A DNA stretch of 64,000 nt, from contig QAOA01004878.1 of assembly GCA_003255065.1 (NCBI GenBank), positions 950,144-1,014,143 of the forward strand, read 5' to 3'. Made by a program: the position numbers and the translations under genes. The stretch is from Cercis canadensis (taxonomy: Eukaryota > Streptophyta > Magnoliopsida > Fabales > Fabaceae). Shown one piece after another: positions 40,396 through 53,470 of this stretch; within the stretch, counting starts at the first letter, position 1; each line of letters opens with the position of its first letter. The notes beneath the pieces are model-generated. The model saw nothing but the letters and a program-made list of their open reading frames with translations, searched no databases and was not told the origin of the DNA.

Positions 40396-41710
40396 TCATT
40401 GGCGTGTCTCATCTTATTATATTTTTATTTTATTCTTATAAGCAACTAAAGAAAGGACAAACAGTGAAACTACCAGTGTATTTGAGGTAAACACACCAAT
40501 GGGCTATGATGTGTAAATTTGTTTCTGAAATGTTATATTCCAGTCAAAGAATCGTTGTTCATCTCTTCATCATTTATGGCAATCGCGAGTGGTCATTGAT
40601 ATTACTAACGTATATTTCTTTCTCCCTTTTAGAAAAACAACAACTGATTTGAGTCCAAAAGCATAATTTACTAGTGGCTTTTTTGTTTCTTTTATGAAAA
40701 AATAAAAAGAGAGTTAAATTTATGATTAACTATTGACCCCATTCAACAATTATTACTCCTAAAAACAACAAAACGTAAGCACCTTTTAGTTTGATTAAAA
40801 AAAGCAAAACTTACAAATGCCATAAAGTCCGGGGAAAAGATTGGGCACAAAAAATTGATTAAAAGGAGATAAGGAAGAGACATTCCCAATTCGTAAAAGA
40901 CACATTTTAAGACAAATTTCCATTTATCTCGCTAATTAATTAAATTTTATTCCTGGCTTTTCTGGATACCATGAATAGGAGATATGGAAGCGGAGTGTGG
41001 AAATAGTAAATCCATATTGTAACGATGAGCGCCCCTGATTGGTATCTACGTACGCTTAAGACGTTGTCGGTCAACAAAAACGGTGGGTCTAACGTGTGTC
41101 AAGTCAGTGAAGTCACTCCTTATACACCTTGGTAACTAAAAAACAAGGTGATATGCTATACTTTTCAATGTGACATAAATTATATTTTTATATAATTTTA
41201 TATATATTATATGAATTTAGTATAATTTAAATTTTACTAAATTTATTTTAATTTTTTTTAGTATAGTCTAAATATTAATTAAATAAAATTTAAATTATGT
41301 TACTTGTATTATATTGATATAATATAAAATTAAAATTATATAAAAAATTAAAGATATGATAATAAATGACATTAAAAGAGTATAAAATAATCTTACCCTA
41401 ACAAAATACTAAAAGGAGGTTGCTGGAAGCAAGAATGACTCGCTTAAGTTTACCTCATCCAATGGAGTGTTGGGTAGGTTCTATGTTACCAAAAAACAAA
41501 AATGCTTAAGGAGATAAATTTTAAAAAAGTTTTTTCAAAAAATAAAACAATGAACCATTGAAAATGCATAGTAGTCACTGGTCATGATATTGTTAGTTTT
41601 TATTTTTGAAACATATTTTATATTTGAAAAGTTTAAACCATAGTTGATTTAATTCACCTAATTTTAATGTGGGACTTAGTAATATTTTATTGTCTCAAGG
41701 AGATAAAAGA

Positions 41711-41740
<30 letters not shown>
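41711..41740. repeat. (TA)n microsatellite
   Basis: About 15 uninterrupted TA units, likely variable in length. Confidence 0.95.
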
Positions 41741-41743
<3 letters not shown>

Positions 41744-44599
41744 TATATTTGGGAGTTTGAAGAAGAAGGAATGTAATGGTTTATAAAAAGAATGGAAAAG
41801 AGGGATGTGCAAATTGACTAATAAAATATACTTTAGAAAATTATTTATTAAAATAGAGTAATGTACAAATTATTTATCAAAATTGTGTACTTTTTATTAT
41901 TTTATTCAGGGCATACGGACAATATGAGTTGCGCTATTTTGAAATAGAGTCACGCTCCTTCAAAGTAGCGTGAACCTTGAAGTGACGTTATAAGTAGTGT
42001 AATATCTTTTTCTGTGTATCTATCAATAATTTAATCAAAATTACTATAAATCGGTAAAAAGTTTTCAAACTACTCCATTTACATCAACACTATCCAAACA
42101 AAATTGTGTTGTGTGATTGAATTTAAATTCACTTAATTTGACATAATTTTTTTTCCAATTCAAATTCAACCACATAAAAAATACATTTTTGTGACACAAA
42201 TTTGTAAAACTATCATTATTTTTCTTTTTGGTTGCATGGAACTATATCATTATTCTTATATAGGGTATGTGCTTGCACAAATAAATAAATAAAAAAACCA
42301 AAGGGTATGCATATGTAATTTTTTTTGCCTAGAGGATAATTATGTAGGTAGATCATGTGCATTTTATTTGTGTACACGTGTCTTTGCACTTGAACGTTAA
42401 TAATCAGATTAGGAATACTTTGTGGCTGTACGACGCCGTGTGGAGTTGACAGGATGCGTACGTGCACAGTACCTCCTCGTGCGTATCTGAATCCGTGAGT
42501 GAGAGCTTCTTGTGCATGGTGCACCGACAACTTGATCGCCATTTATTTCTCATGTATCATGTTTATCCTTTTTCATCGAAATGCCCAACTTCACAGAACA
42601 TAATGGAAGCTACAAGGATAAGGACAAATGAGAATCCTCTGAAGTAAAGTTTGGTAAAAAGTAAAAGAAAAATTTATGCTTAGAATTTATCAAAATACAA
42701 TTTGAATATTAGAGTGTTCAATATTTTCACTCTTCCTAGCTCATATGTAATCATCTTTTTTGATTACTTGGTTTGGGGGATAGTGTAGTATTCTAGGTTT
42801 TATGCTCAAGAGCCCCCATTATAACCAGACTACATTAAGAGGATACAAGTTGCTTTTGATTAGTGTCAATGAACCATTTTTTAAAACTTTAAACTATTAG
42901 ATGAATGCTTAATAATTATATTATATTTAAATCTGTCTTGCGTGAAGTGTGAATAAAACACATATCCACTTATATAAAAGTAGAATAGAAAATTTTGATC
43001 TCTTAATCGCTTAGTTAAAGAGGCTCTCATATCATGTCAAAGAACCATCTAACTTAAAAATTTAAGTTGTGAGTTGAAAGCTAAGAATAATTTTAAATAT
43101 AACAATTCAGCTATAGTTAGCGTGCTAGCTTAGTACCACTACAATTGGCTCATTCCACTTCTTACTATAAATATTACCTCTCACTCATAGATATGACAAC
43201 TATTAACTCAAAAACGGACATAGTTTTTGTAGTAGGAGCGCCCTGCAACACACGTCTAGCTCACACTCTTATATGTTTGCTTGCAAGTCTTCCATTGCTT
43301 CTAGACTGTCAAGAACTAATCCAATTTAAAAGTTTGAGTTATTAGGTGAATGTTGAGTAATGATTAATATATTTAACACATGAAAACCCTTTGAGCTTAA
43401 AGTATGGACAAAACACAAGTCCATTCACTTTGTGTTAAAATCTTAATTTAATTGAGAAAGTAAAAACAACAAGGATCCATCTCTTGACCACTTGATCATA
43501 AAAGTTATGATACTTAAGAACCGATTCAATTTAAAAGCTTGAACTATTAAGTAAAGTCCTAACACAGCTTGGTAGTCTCGAAGTTTACCTACTCAACTAT
43601 TACATGAGAACAGCAAATTAATGTGAGAACATGTTCTGTTACATGAGTTCTTGAAATTCTAAATTGAGTTAAAATCCCAACTCAATACCAAACCACAAAT
43701 TGAAACTAGATGAAAAAGAAACACGAACTGAAAGCATAAAATAACTGGAAATGTAAACTGAAAGCATGAAGATAATGGAAATGTAAATTGAAAAATGAAA
43801 GCTAAAGAAAACTTGAAAGCATAATGTAAAAGAAAAACCAAGTATTGACTTAGTGAAATGTTTTTATGAAGGATTCCTTCTTTCTTTGGCCTATACGTAG
43901 CATTAGCATTAAGGATACCTTCTATTTTCTCATAATTTAACAAGAAATTTGAAAACCACGACCAAGTATCTATTAATCTACTGAAAATATTTTTATGTAT
44001 AATATAAATTAGGGACTCGAAGCTGTTTTGTCTGGACACTGCATAACCGACATAAATAAACAACTTCCATAGCATGTGATGTGAGTGTTATTAAAATATT
44101 TATTCTCCAATGATCATAGTTTACAGCAAGATTCATACAGTAGTCAAATTTTCGTCTGACTCAATGTGCAACTATATGTGAGCAAGCTTAGGGAATTGTC
44201 ACATTGGAGAAAATAAAATACTGATATGACAATAAAAGGGCATATATTTCAAAATCATTGGCTCGAAGTTTGAGTTTCTTTCTAGAATGAGTTTATGCTT
44301 CCTTAGATCTGTTATTTTATATATATGAGACAATGTGTGAGAGTGGTTTATGGAATTTGCATACGTAAGCCATATGTTTTTATAATTTAAATTTGATTTA
44401 AAATGACAAAGTTACCTTAATAAAATAGTTAGAACAATGATAATAAGATTTTTACCTAGCAATATGTGAATCACTAGTTATGTAACTTTTAGTGGGTTAA
44501 AATGAATTCTTAATTATTTTTTAATGAAAAATATAATAATATTTTCTCCTTCAATCCTCCTAAAATATTCCACTTGACACGTGTATAATTTGGTATTGT

Positions 44600-45167
44600 A
44601 AAAAAAAAGGCTTAATTGCAATTTTGGTCCTCATATTTTAACCACTTGAACGTTTTGGTCCTCCTTCTTTAAAAATGAACTATTGAGTCCCTCTATATTC
44701 ATAAAATGTACAAGTTTAGTCCATTTATCTTTAAGTCAAAATTCTTAGGTTTATTTCAAGATGTAAAGTTCTCTGATTCCTAATCCCACCGTTCAGATTG
44801 AAAAGCTACGTTTTGTGAATCTTTCCATTAAATTTCAGCTCTATCTAACGGTGAATAAGTCTAAATTTTTGGTTAGATGAAAACTTATGATTTTGGTATT
44901 TTGGGCTGAGTTTCACCGTTAGATCGAGCTCAAATTTAGTGAGAAGGTTCACAAGATGTAGCCCTTCAATCTGAACGGTGGGATTATGAATCAGAAAACT
45001 TTACACCTTGAAATAAACCTAAGAATTTTAACTTAAAGATAAATGGACTAAACTTGTACATTTTATGAATATAGAGAGACTCAATAGTTCATTTTTAAAG
45101 AATGGGGACCAAAACGTTCAAGTGGTTAAAATAGGATGACCAAAATTGCAATTAAGCCAAAAAAAAA
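44600..45167. mobile_element. Palindromic Mutator-type MITE, copy 1 (element 44609-45158)
   Basis: The element is 550 bp. The left arm begins GGCTTAATTGCAATTTTGGT and the right arm is its inverted complement; the arms pair over about 240 bases, leaving a unique centre of about 60 bases. It is flanked by a 9-base direct duplication (nine A on each side, 44600-44608 and 45159-45167). Long terminal inverted repeats with a 9-bp target duplication are the mark of Mutator-like elements. It has no coding capacity, so it would need a transposase from elsewhere. The homopolymer target duplication is weak alone but copy 2 confirms it. Confidence 0.9.
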
Positions 45168-46170
45168 TTATGATAAATAATGATATTTCACCCTATTTCT
45201 AACTTAAAATTACACTCTATTCAATTACTCCGTTAACTCTAACAACATTATTTTAGAAGATTCTTACATATATAGTGTTCCCTTTGACCATGAGTTAATC
45301 ATAGGTTGTTTTGTTTGGGCAAAACTCCAGCTAATGATTAGTTACTATGTTAATCCATTATATTAATGCACAAAAATCACATCCACTTTCGTCATATATA
45401 TCTTTTTTGGTAACCCCACAATTATATGTATCATAAAATTTGCTGCTTGATGAAAAATTGATTACATCAATTGTAATCAGTCACATAAGTTCTCTTAAAG
45501 ATCAATTTAGATGAGGTCATCAATCACTACTATATTTGAAGTAGCATAGATATCATATAGTGAGTGATATTCCTAAATTGTCACCACCACAATCAATTAT
45601 AACTGAATGAACATAATTAATAACACATAATTTAACAAAATTGTTAGTAATATGACAATATAAGAATATAGTTGGACGAAAATGCTGATATAAACCAAAA
45701 AGATTTCAAGAAAAAAAAAATGAAAGCTAAGGATATAGTAGTTTTTGAAAAAGGAAAAATTATAAAGATCTCACTTGAGAGATTACAAAATTATATACAC
45801 TTCTCTTTTGTGTTAAAAATTTGCAAAAGGAAATTTCTTATTTTAATTTTAATACATAACAATTACCTTTTATTAAGTCGATTTTAAATATGCTAAAAAA
45901 AATTAATGTTCATTCATGCATGCTGTATTTTATTTCAAAATACCCAATTAATATTTTCATATCTAAACTATGCTTTGTATAAATTAGTACGTTGATTGTC
46001 AATGGGTGTTTGGTTTAATAGTAAGAATTTCATACTCCTCATTCAATGACTTAATTTGAGGCCATGAGAATTTGTTGATAAAATATTTTACGTGAGTCAT
46101 TCTTTTAATTCTTGCGCAACTTAATTGGTTTCCAATTTTTGTAAATCAAAATAATAGTACAATTGGTGAT

Positions 46171-46242
<72 letters not shown>

Positions 46243-47611
46243 GTGTGTGTAAATAGATACTAAATAAAAATGGAGCACTAATGCACTTATCAGTAAGATT
46301 ATATTACATTTTGGAAACTACACCCTTTTCCCAAAATAAGTACATTACATCACACAATTTTATTTACAACCATAATCGGGAATACTCTCAAGTCTCATGC
46401 ACAATCAAACTCAATAATTTAATAATGAAGTATACTCACTTTTTCTTTTAACCTTGGAAAGGATAAAGTATTCACCACTTTGTTTCACACTAAGTTATGA
46501 GAATATTTTAATCCTGTAATTTAATGTTATATGCGTGTCATTCAAAATCTTTTTATTTATCAAAACGAAAGTTGACCTGTGTAAAAGGGGTTTTGGTCGC
46601 TTAAGCAAGTTGTCTCAAATTTGAGCTAGTAAACTTTTTTGGGAGAGATCCTCGCTTTAGCGCCTGACAGTACTTTAAAAGATTAATCATAAGCAAAGTC
46701 TAAAAATACTTTAAAAAAAGAAATTTACTTTATATTTTAGACACGGTACAAAGTCATGAATTCATTATTAGGAAATCTGAAAACAGAAATAAAATTACAC
46801 ATATTTATAATAACACTGCGAATATTATGAATTATGATGAGTCTATTATCATTCAATTAATAACCAAAAAGAAACATAATGGAACGAGTATCACTGAAGA
46901 AAAATGATAATGTCTATGAATGTAGACAGTGTAGCCTAATTATTGAAAATCATTACGAGGGCATTGGTCTTCACTATGATGCCAAATTTAATAATAGTTA
47001 GCTGTGGGATTTAGATCTGATCTAAAGGGGACATTGGCAGTTGGAAGATCATATCATTGAAACGTTAAATCATGATTATTAAAATAATAGGACAATATAG
47101 CCAAAAAATAAAATATTAATACATAAAAAGTGGTGAGAAAGTGGCTTTTTGAAGGTGTACAATAGGTGTGCTAGATGTGCTAATTACTTATTGGTGAAGT
47201 GTCATGCTCAAGATTCACATAAAGACTAAAGAGCTTATAGGAAGAAAGAGAAAATAAAAGATAATATTATAAGTATATTTGATGTAATTTCTTATGTAAA
47301 ATTAATATATTATCAGTTGATAAATAAATTTCACATCATTAAAGATATTTTTTTTCATAAGAGGTAAATAAATTGTTTTAATTTAAATGCAAGGTACATT
47401 GTAATTAGTGTATGCTGGGAGCTCAAATTGAGCTAACTCTTATTGTCATTAAAATATATTTTACTTGTAAAAAAAGTTCTTAAATCTTTTTATTAATATG
47501 TGATTGCAAGTGGTGCATTGTGTATACATGTCAAAATCAAAACTAGACAATAATTGTCGAAAAATGCTAATTTTTTACCCCAATTTAATTGCTAATTGAG
47601 GGTATTTTGAA
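45168..47611. other. Intergenic between the two palindromic MITEs
   Basis: AT-rich DNA with the long microsatellite at 46170-46250 and no supported gene. Confidence 0.5.
46170..46250. repeat. Compound microsatellite (ATAC)n(AT)n(GTAT)n(GT)n
   Basis: A core of more than 25 AT units flanked by CATA repeats on the left and GTAT then GT repeats on the right. The whole is nearly palindromic and would form a hairpin. Confidence 0.95.
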
Positions 47612-48179
47612 TATTTTATAGGCTTAATTATAATTTTGGTCCCTCTATTTTAACCACTTGAACGTTTTGGTCCCCCTTCTTTAAAAATGAACTCTTGAGT
47701 CCCTCTATATTCATAAAATGTACAAGTTTAGTCCATTTATCTTTAAGTCAAAATTCTTAAGTTTATTTCAAGGTGTAAAATTCTTTGATTCATAATCCCA
47801 CCGGTCAGATTGAAGGGCTACATCTTGTGAACCTTCTTACTAAATTTGAGCTCGATCTAACGGTAAAACTCAGCCCAAAATACTAAAATCATAAGTTTTC
47901 ATCTAACCAAAAATTTAGTCTTATTTACCGTTAGATCGAGCTGAAATTTAATGAAAAGATTCACAAGACGTAGCTCTTCAATCTGAACGGTGGGATTATG
48001 AATCAGAGAACTTTACACCTTGAAATAAACTTACGAATTTTGACTTAAAGATAAATGGACTAAACTTGTACATTTTATGAATATAGAGGGACTCAATAAT
48101 TCATTTTTAAAGAAGGAGGACCAAAACATTCAAGTGGTTAAAATAGGGGGACCAAAATTGTAATTAAGCCTATTTTATA
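47612..48179. mobile_element. Palindromic Mutator-type MITE, copy 2 (element 47621-48170)
   Basis: A second 550-bp member of the same family, beginning GGCTTAATTATAATTTTGGT and ending in the inverted complement. It is flanked by a perfect 9-base target duplication TATTTTATA at 47612-47620 and 48171-48179. The central spacer is inverted relative to copy 1, so the two inserted in opposite orientation. The copies are near-identical in the arms, suggesting moderately recent movement. Confidence 0.93.
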
Positions 48180-50308
48180 TCATTTTGTCCCCTTTAACTG
48201 TGACTTAACAGATTGATATAAGTTGTAGTGTGTTTTTAAAGTTCATGGGAGGTTGTATATGTTTTGAAAGTAGAGGAGAGGCATATGTGAAACTAGAAAG
48301 AAGAGAAAAGTATTTTCAACCATGCCTCTCCACATATAACATGTATATTTGCAGAAGATATGAGTGCATTTTTGTATTTTTATGATGACATAGAGATTTC
48401 AACGTTTATCTTTCTACAAGCTATCTAATTCTGTTATCATTAGACCAGTGACTTTAAAATATGGGTGTATGAAATGAATTTTTTTTTTTTTTTTTATAAC
48501 CCAAGAACCTAGACTTGACATTAATTTTTGAATGAAGCCAAACTTACTAAATATGAGACAAACCATCCCTATTTCAGGAGTCCGCTGTCAAAACATCTAT
48601 AGCTGCAACTTTATATGAACATTTGAGAGCATCCACAACTGTGTGTTTTATTAAATTATGGGTAACTCAATTTTTTTTATATTTTTATAAAGACACCAAA
48701 ATCATTAGATATGTCCAACTTGAATCTATCTAGCTGAGTAGAATGTAATGCTACCCCAAAAATACTAAAGGTAGCTTAGCATTGAACTTAATTTATGCTT
48801 ATACTCTTACCAAACTTTGTATTTTCTTTAAATAATGTTATTTCCTTTTATTAAAAAAAAGAACAAGTAACCATGTTACTGTATATAAAACATCATGCCA
48901 CGTGTTGTTTGCAGAACATGACATATATATATGAAAGCTCCACTCCCAATGCTTAAACATACACACTCCTGTGTATATAATGGACTTAAGTCTTTCAGTT
49001 CTATTATTGTGGACTGTGAGTGTAGCCAGCACCGACCAAGCTTCCATCTCAAAAAGAATGAACAGAGAAAGGGAATATGTAAACTATCCATATACTAATA
49101 ATATATCAATATTATTTACTATAACGTCGCATTGATGTAAATGAAATACTAATATTTCAAGTGAGAAGGATTTTATTATTATTTGATCTAGGTATGATTT
49201 GCACGATAGGTTTCTGCTTTCATGAAGAAGATATATTCCCGAGTATTATATGGGAAAACATTTATTTATTTTTTATATGAGAGAAAACATTTTTTTTTTA
49301 TTTTTACTTTAGTTACAACTTTGTATTTAAACATGAAACTCACAAATCATGAGAACGACTTCAGTACTACTCGATCATAGGCTTTTTAGTAGAAAAAATA
49401 TTTCAAAGCATAAGATTAAGTATGACATATTATATTGATATTTTTATTTAGGTTTATTGGAGGCTATACAACATAAATAATTTATTCTCTTCTAAAATCT
49501 TATCTCACCCAATCTTAACATAATGTTTGAAGACAAGACCTTCATATATATGATGGAGTACTTAATGCTCAACAATCCTTTTAAAGACATTTATATTAAT
49601 ATTGATAAATATGATAGAACTCGCTTATGATGTGTTTATGTGAATAAAATAAAATAAAAACTAGAAAAAAAGAACTCCCTCTAAAAAGTATTTATCCTTT
49701 TAAGCAACTTCTTCGGGTAAATTATTTTCTTAAATTTCTTGATTTTTCAATTTTCATTCCCTTCTCTTCACTCTCTCACACACTCCTATTTAACTTAAAT
49801 ACTAAAATTACAAATAACTGTTATTAATTTATATAAACTAACAATTGGATTAGTACACATTATTACATGTTAAACCACTAGTATAGTTATATGATGAATG
49901 AAATTTAAAGAAAAAAAAATAAAAGAAGAAATATATGAGGCATTGCAAAGGAAGAGGAGGATACTTCAATTGTTTTACTTTCTGTTTCTTTTTGTTTTCA
50001 TAAATAAGTGGAGAAGAGAAATAAGGAACATATATGGTGTTCAGACATTTTGTTTCAAAAAAGGTCCTTCTATATTTTGAACAAAAAGCTATTCCCTTCG
50101 CATTGTAATCACAATGTAGACCCTACATAATTGCCTGATTTTCATTCACTTCTCTAAATTAAAATTTTATGAGTCAAATTTTTCTCCAATAGGGTTTCCC
50201 AAAGGTGGAGTGTGCCGTCACGCTCTGCATGGCTAAGTTCTGTTTGAGTCTTCTAGTCTAGGGCATCCTAGTTGGAGGTGAACATTTGGCTTTTTATTTT
50301 TAGTCCTC
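48180..50308. other. Intergenic, with one segment related to the LINE-like tail
   Basis: 48780-48905 (TATGCTTATACTCTTACC through CATCATGCCACGTG) is clearly related to 50878-51027, beyond the LINE-like coding end. The remainder is AT-rich with no supported gene. Confidence 0.45.
48746..48783. mobile_element. Probable deleted remnant of the GCTACC MITE family
   Basis: AATGCTACCCC at the left faces GGTAGCTTAGCATT at the right, only about 38 bases end to end. The ends match those of the two ~380-bp MITEs at 52.4 and 55.2 kb, so this may be a copy that lost its interior. Confidence 0.4.
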
Positions 50309-50309
50309 T

Positions 50310-50447
50310 ATGGTGGAGGCCGTATCTCATCTCGTAGAGGTGGAGGATGATTTGGTGGTTTTTGGGGATGAAGAGGTAGACAATGGGGTGAAGGTTTGTG
50401 AGTGCCGTTTAATTGGACGGGTTAGCAATTGCCTCCACAAGATCTAA
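50310..50447 (+). mobile_element. LINE ORF1-like N-terminal fragment
   Basis: A 45-codon frame starting MVEAVSHLVEVEDDLVVFGD and ending CECRLIGRVSNCLHKI then stop resembles the start of plant LINE ORF1 proteins (DUF4283), where an acidic leader precedes a CLVGRxLT-type motif. Only the first part survives. It lies about 250 bp upstream of a LINE-like RNase H end on the same strand, so both may belong to one internally deleted copy. Confidence 0.5.
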
Positions 50448-50684
50448 AATAGATTCACTATTGACTATTAAATGACTTGTGGTCGAGTGATATTAAAATC
50501 ATTTTTCAAACTTGCAAATCAGCGTCCAAAACTAAGATTGAACACGGAATGTGAACAAAAAAAATAAAAAAATCCCACCCCACACTAACCAAGCTAGAGC
50601 TTTAAACAAAAGTTTCTACTACTTTAATTGTTGATAGCTCTTCTTCACCAAACCATCTTATGAATACTCTGATTGAAATGTGCA

Positions 50685-50955
50685 GGTCAGAAAATGAGGA
50701 AGTTGCCTCAAATTAAGATCAGCCACATCTACAGAGAAGCCAATGCTGTGGCAGATGGTCTAGCAAAGATCGCCAATGATGAAAGGGATGAAGTTGTTTT
50801 GTTTCGTAGCCAATGTTTTGTTTGACTGTTTAAATGTGGTTATTCAGCGTAGGATTAGGACTGCCACTGGTGTTGGTTAATTTATGCTTTGTACTCTTAC
50901 CAAACTTTGTATTTTCTTTCAGTAATGTTATTCCCTTTATTAAAAAAAAAAAAAA
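50685..50955 (+). mobile_element. RNase H-like C terminus with A-rich tail (LINE-type remnant)
   Basis: The frame from about 50694 to the TGA at 50823 reads MRKLPQIKISHIYREANAVA then DGLAKIANDE. The IxHxxREAN..ADxLAK pattern is the C-terminal part of the RNase H domain (RVT_3) carried by plant LINEs and related host genes. After the stop come a 110-base tail and a poly(A) run at 50941-50955, as at a LINE 3' end. A GTGCAG acceptor-like site just upstream leaves open that it is the last exon of an RVT_3 gene fragment. Confidence 0.6.
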
Positions 50956-51027
50956 ACAAACTAGTGACCATGTAACTATATGTAAAAGATCATGTTACCA
51001 AAAAAATATATAAAAGATCATGCCACG

Positions 51028-51222
51028 TGATAATGACTTTTTCTTTAATATAATCCGTGATTAAATACATAATGAGCAATAATTTAACTTATTATATATA
51101 CTTTTTTTTTTTTCTTTTCCGTTGGATCTTTTAATGGGAGCACTTTATAAATAAAGTATATTTAGATAACTACGGATTAAAAAAGTGAGTTTTCAAAAAT
51201 TTAATTATAAACCATTTTTTAG
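51028..51222. repeat. Dispersed repeat, copy 1 (pair with 54631-54819)
   Basis: TGATAATGACTTTTTCTTTA through AAACCATTTTTTAG recurs in the same orientation at 54631-54819 with small insertions and deletions. No coding frame. Family unknown. Confidence 0.7.
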
Positions 51223-52380
51223 TTAAACATNAAGATTTGTGAGTTTCGTGTTTCAACTCAAAGTTATAACTAAAATAAAAGAAAATAAATATTATCCACT
51301 AACAAATAGTAACAGGCAATCAGTGGTTCACAATTGCAATTCATGCACTCGACATGCCAAAATTAACCAACACTCCTAATTATAAATGGGCAGATGGTTC
51401 ACAAAAGATATGTGTATACCCATATGCAGTGCATTCCATTAGATAACTTCTTTGGTGTCCGTAAAATGCTGTTCGGCAGCATCAGAAACGAGTTCACAGT
51501 ATAACTAGGAACAAACTTTGAAGGGCAGTTTCAACAGTTTATGTTCAAAAGCTTATGTCTATGGCATTGATGGCTATTTTTTTTTTTTTTCTGTATTTTT
51601 GGTTACTACTATGGATTTGAATATAAAACTCATAAATTCTAAGGATGATCTAAGTACCACTTAACCTTTAATGCATTGATGACTATAATAATATTCAACA
51701 GTTTATAGCAGGGCGTTTGCTAACTTAATAATGGCCCAAATCTCAACAGTTTGTAAACTCTACATAAATAGAAATTGGTTTATACAATCAGAATTCTTCC
51801 AAGCCTCTCGTGATAAACTTTCCAAAGTAATTATTTTATTATGACTATATTTGTAATGTGTACTTTTTTTTATTCATTTCTTTAGAAATATTCACATGAA
51901 GTAACAAAATAAAACCACATTGGCACTACTAGTGTTTTGGCTTTTAACACTTAATTTAATTCATTTTTAGTTCTACTAGAGGCTACATACAATATGGGGC
52001 AACCTATTCTATAATTCTAACCCACCCACCCAAAAAGGTTAGAACATAAGATTTTCTCAACCATTACTCTATCGTTTATGGATGTTGAAAATACTTTATT
52101 AGAGACATAATAATTTCTACAAGATCGTTCTTGGTAATAACTAACAAAGGTGCTTTGGAAGCTTGGAGGAGTAGTTGAACAAGGTGCAGTGCACATAAGG
52201 CTGGTTTCCTTCCGTAGTCCTTGTTCTTTAGTATTCATATTATGCTGTTGGGCAGCATCTAGTTTACATTCTGCTTCTCTTTTCTACATTGCCAAATTTT
52301 CACTGTAATTAATAACTAATTTTTTTTTTCTTTTTAATATACACCAAAAGGGATTCAAATTGTGGTTGCTATTATGCTGC
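51223..52380. other. Intergenic, AT-rich, with part of a small inverted repeat pair
   Basis: There is a single N at 51231 with no evident flanking duplication. Around 52128-52198 a segment is repeated in inverted form near 63847-63910; it is described under findings. No gene was supported. Confidence 0.4.
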
Positions 52381-52765
52381 GGGAATTGCTATGCTACCAC
52401 CCTTCAAAAGTGGGGAGGTAGCCTTACCACCCCCATCAAAATTCTTATTTTTGGGCTCATTGCAAAGTTCATTAACCAAAGTAGCCAAGTGTGATTGAAA
52501 ATAAATAAACAATAGCTAATAAGTTGCATAAATTGGATTATATTAAAATAGTATTCCACTTATCGTTTTTCTATACCATTTTTGTGTGGTCTAATTTAAG
52601 TAACTTATGCTAGTATCTAACTGTTTTTATTCTCATTGAGTCATTGGAATTTACAAGAGCTTCGCAATGAACCCGAAAACATTAGTTACTTTGGTCAAGA
52701 ATGAGATTTTAAGGGGGTAATAGCGCTACCACTCCATTTTTGGGGGAGGCAGGATAACAATTCCC
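52381..52765. mobile_element. ~385-bp MITE of the GGGAATTGCTATGCTACC family
   Basis: The left end GGGAATTGCTATGCTACC and the right end, read as complement (GGGAATTGTTATCCTGCC), form inverted repeats. Similarity continues inward for roughly 90 bases, including TTCATTGCAAAG-like text. There is no coding capacity. No convincing target duplication was seen. A second member of similar length lies at 55.2 kb. Confidence 0.75.
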
Positions 52766-53470
52766 TTGATAATATTATACCCCCAATTCAATGTTTCATT
52801 CCCTTTTGATTCCTTTTTGTATTGTTCTTGATATTTTCCCTTTTTTGTTCACATGAAATATCCCATGATTTAATAGTTGGTTTGATAAAAATCATATATT
52901 ACAAGAAGTTATTCATTTGTGTAAGTATGCAAATCAAATTTCTTTTGTTCACGGGATCCGTTTACTCCAAATGTAGGACTTTAACATTTAAATCATTAAA
53001 TAAGTTCTTATAGATATGAATTTTATCAATCCAACAGTTGAATCATGAAATCTTATGATATTGGTCAAACAAGTCAAATATTAGACAAATTTGAGATTTT
53101 TAAGTATCTAAGCTAATTGATCATATTTACTTATATATTTTAAAAGCATATTTTATATTAAAATAAAGTAGAATCATGAAATATTATAGTATTGGTCATA
53201 CAAGTCCAATTTTAGACAAATTGAGTGTTTTTAAGTATCTAATATAATTGATCATATTTGCTTATATATTTTAAAAGCATATTTTATGTTAAAATAGAAT
53301 AAATCCAATAGAGTACCAATTCATTTTTATATTTTAGGATCATAATCTAGTTCATAAGAATTTTTAATCCGACAGTTATATCAATAAGATTCATATTCTA
53401 CAAGAATTTATGTCATGGTATAAGTGTATAAAATCTTACACTCAAATATAAATAAATTCCCACCCATAAA

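Larger units (their letters stand above)
38961..44599. other. Gene-poor intergenic region upstream of the formin
   Basis: Mostly AT-rich DNA. It contains single-N junctions at 39679, 40136 and 40360, a (TA)n run at 41711-41740, and a small GC-richer patch at 42420-42540 with no recognisable frame. No gene was supported. Confidence 0.5.

Noticed and set aside
42216-42542. 108-codon minus-strand open frame in a GC-richer patch
   Set aside because: No recognisable motif, no splice context, and composition typical of chance.
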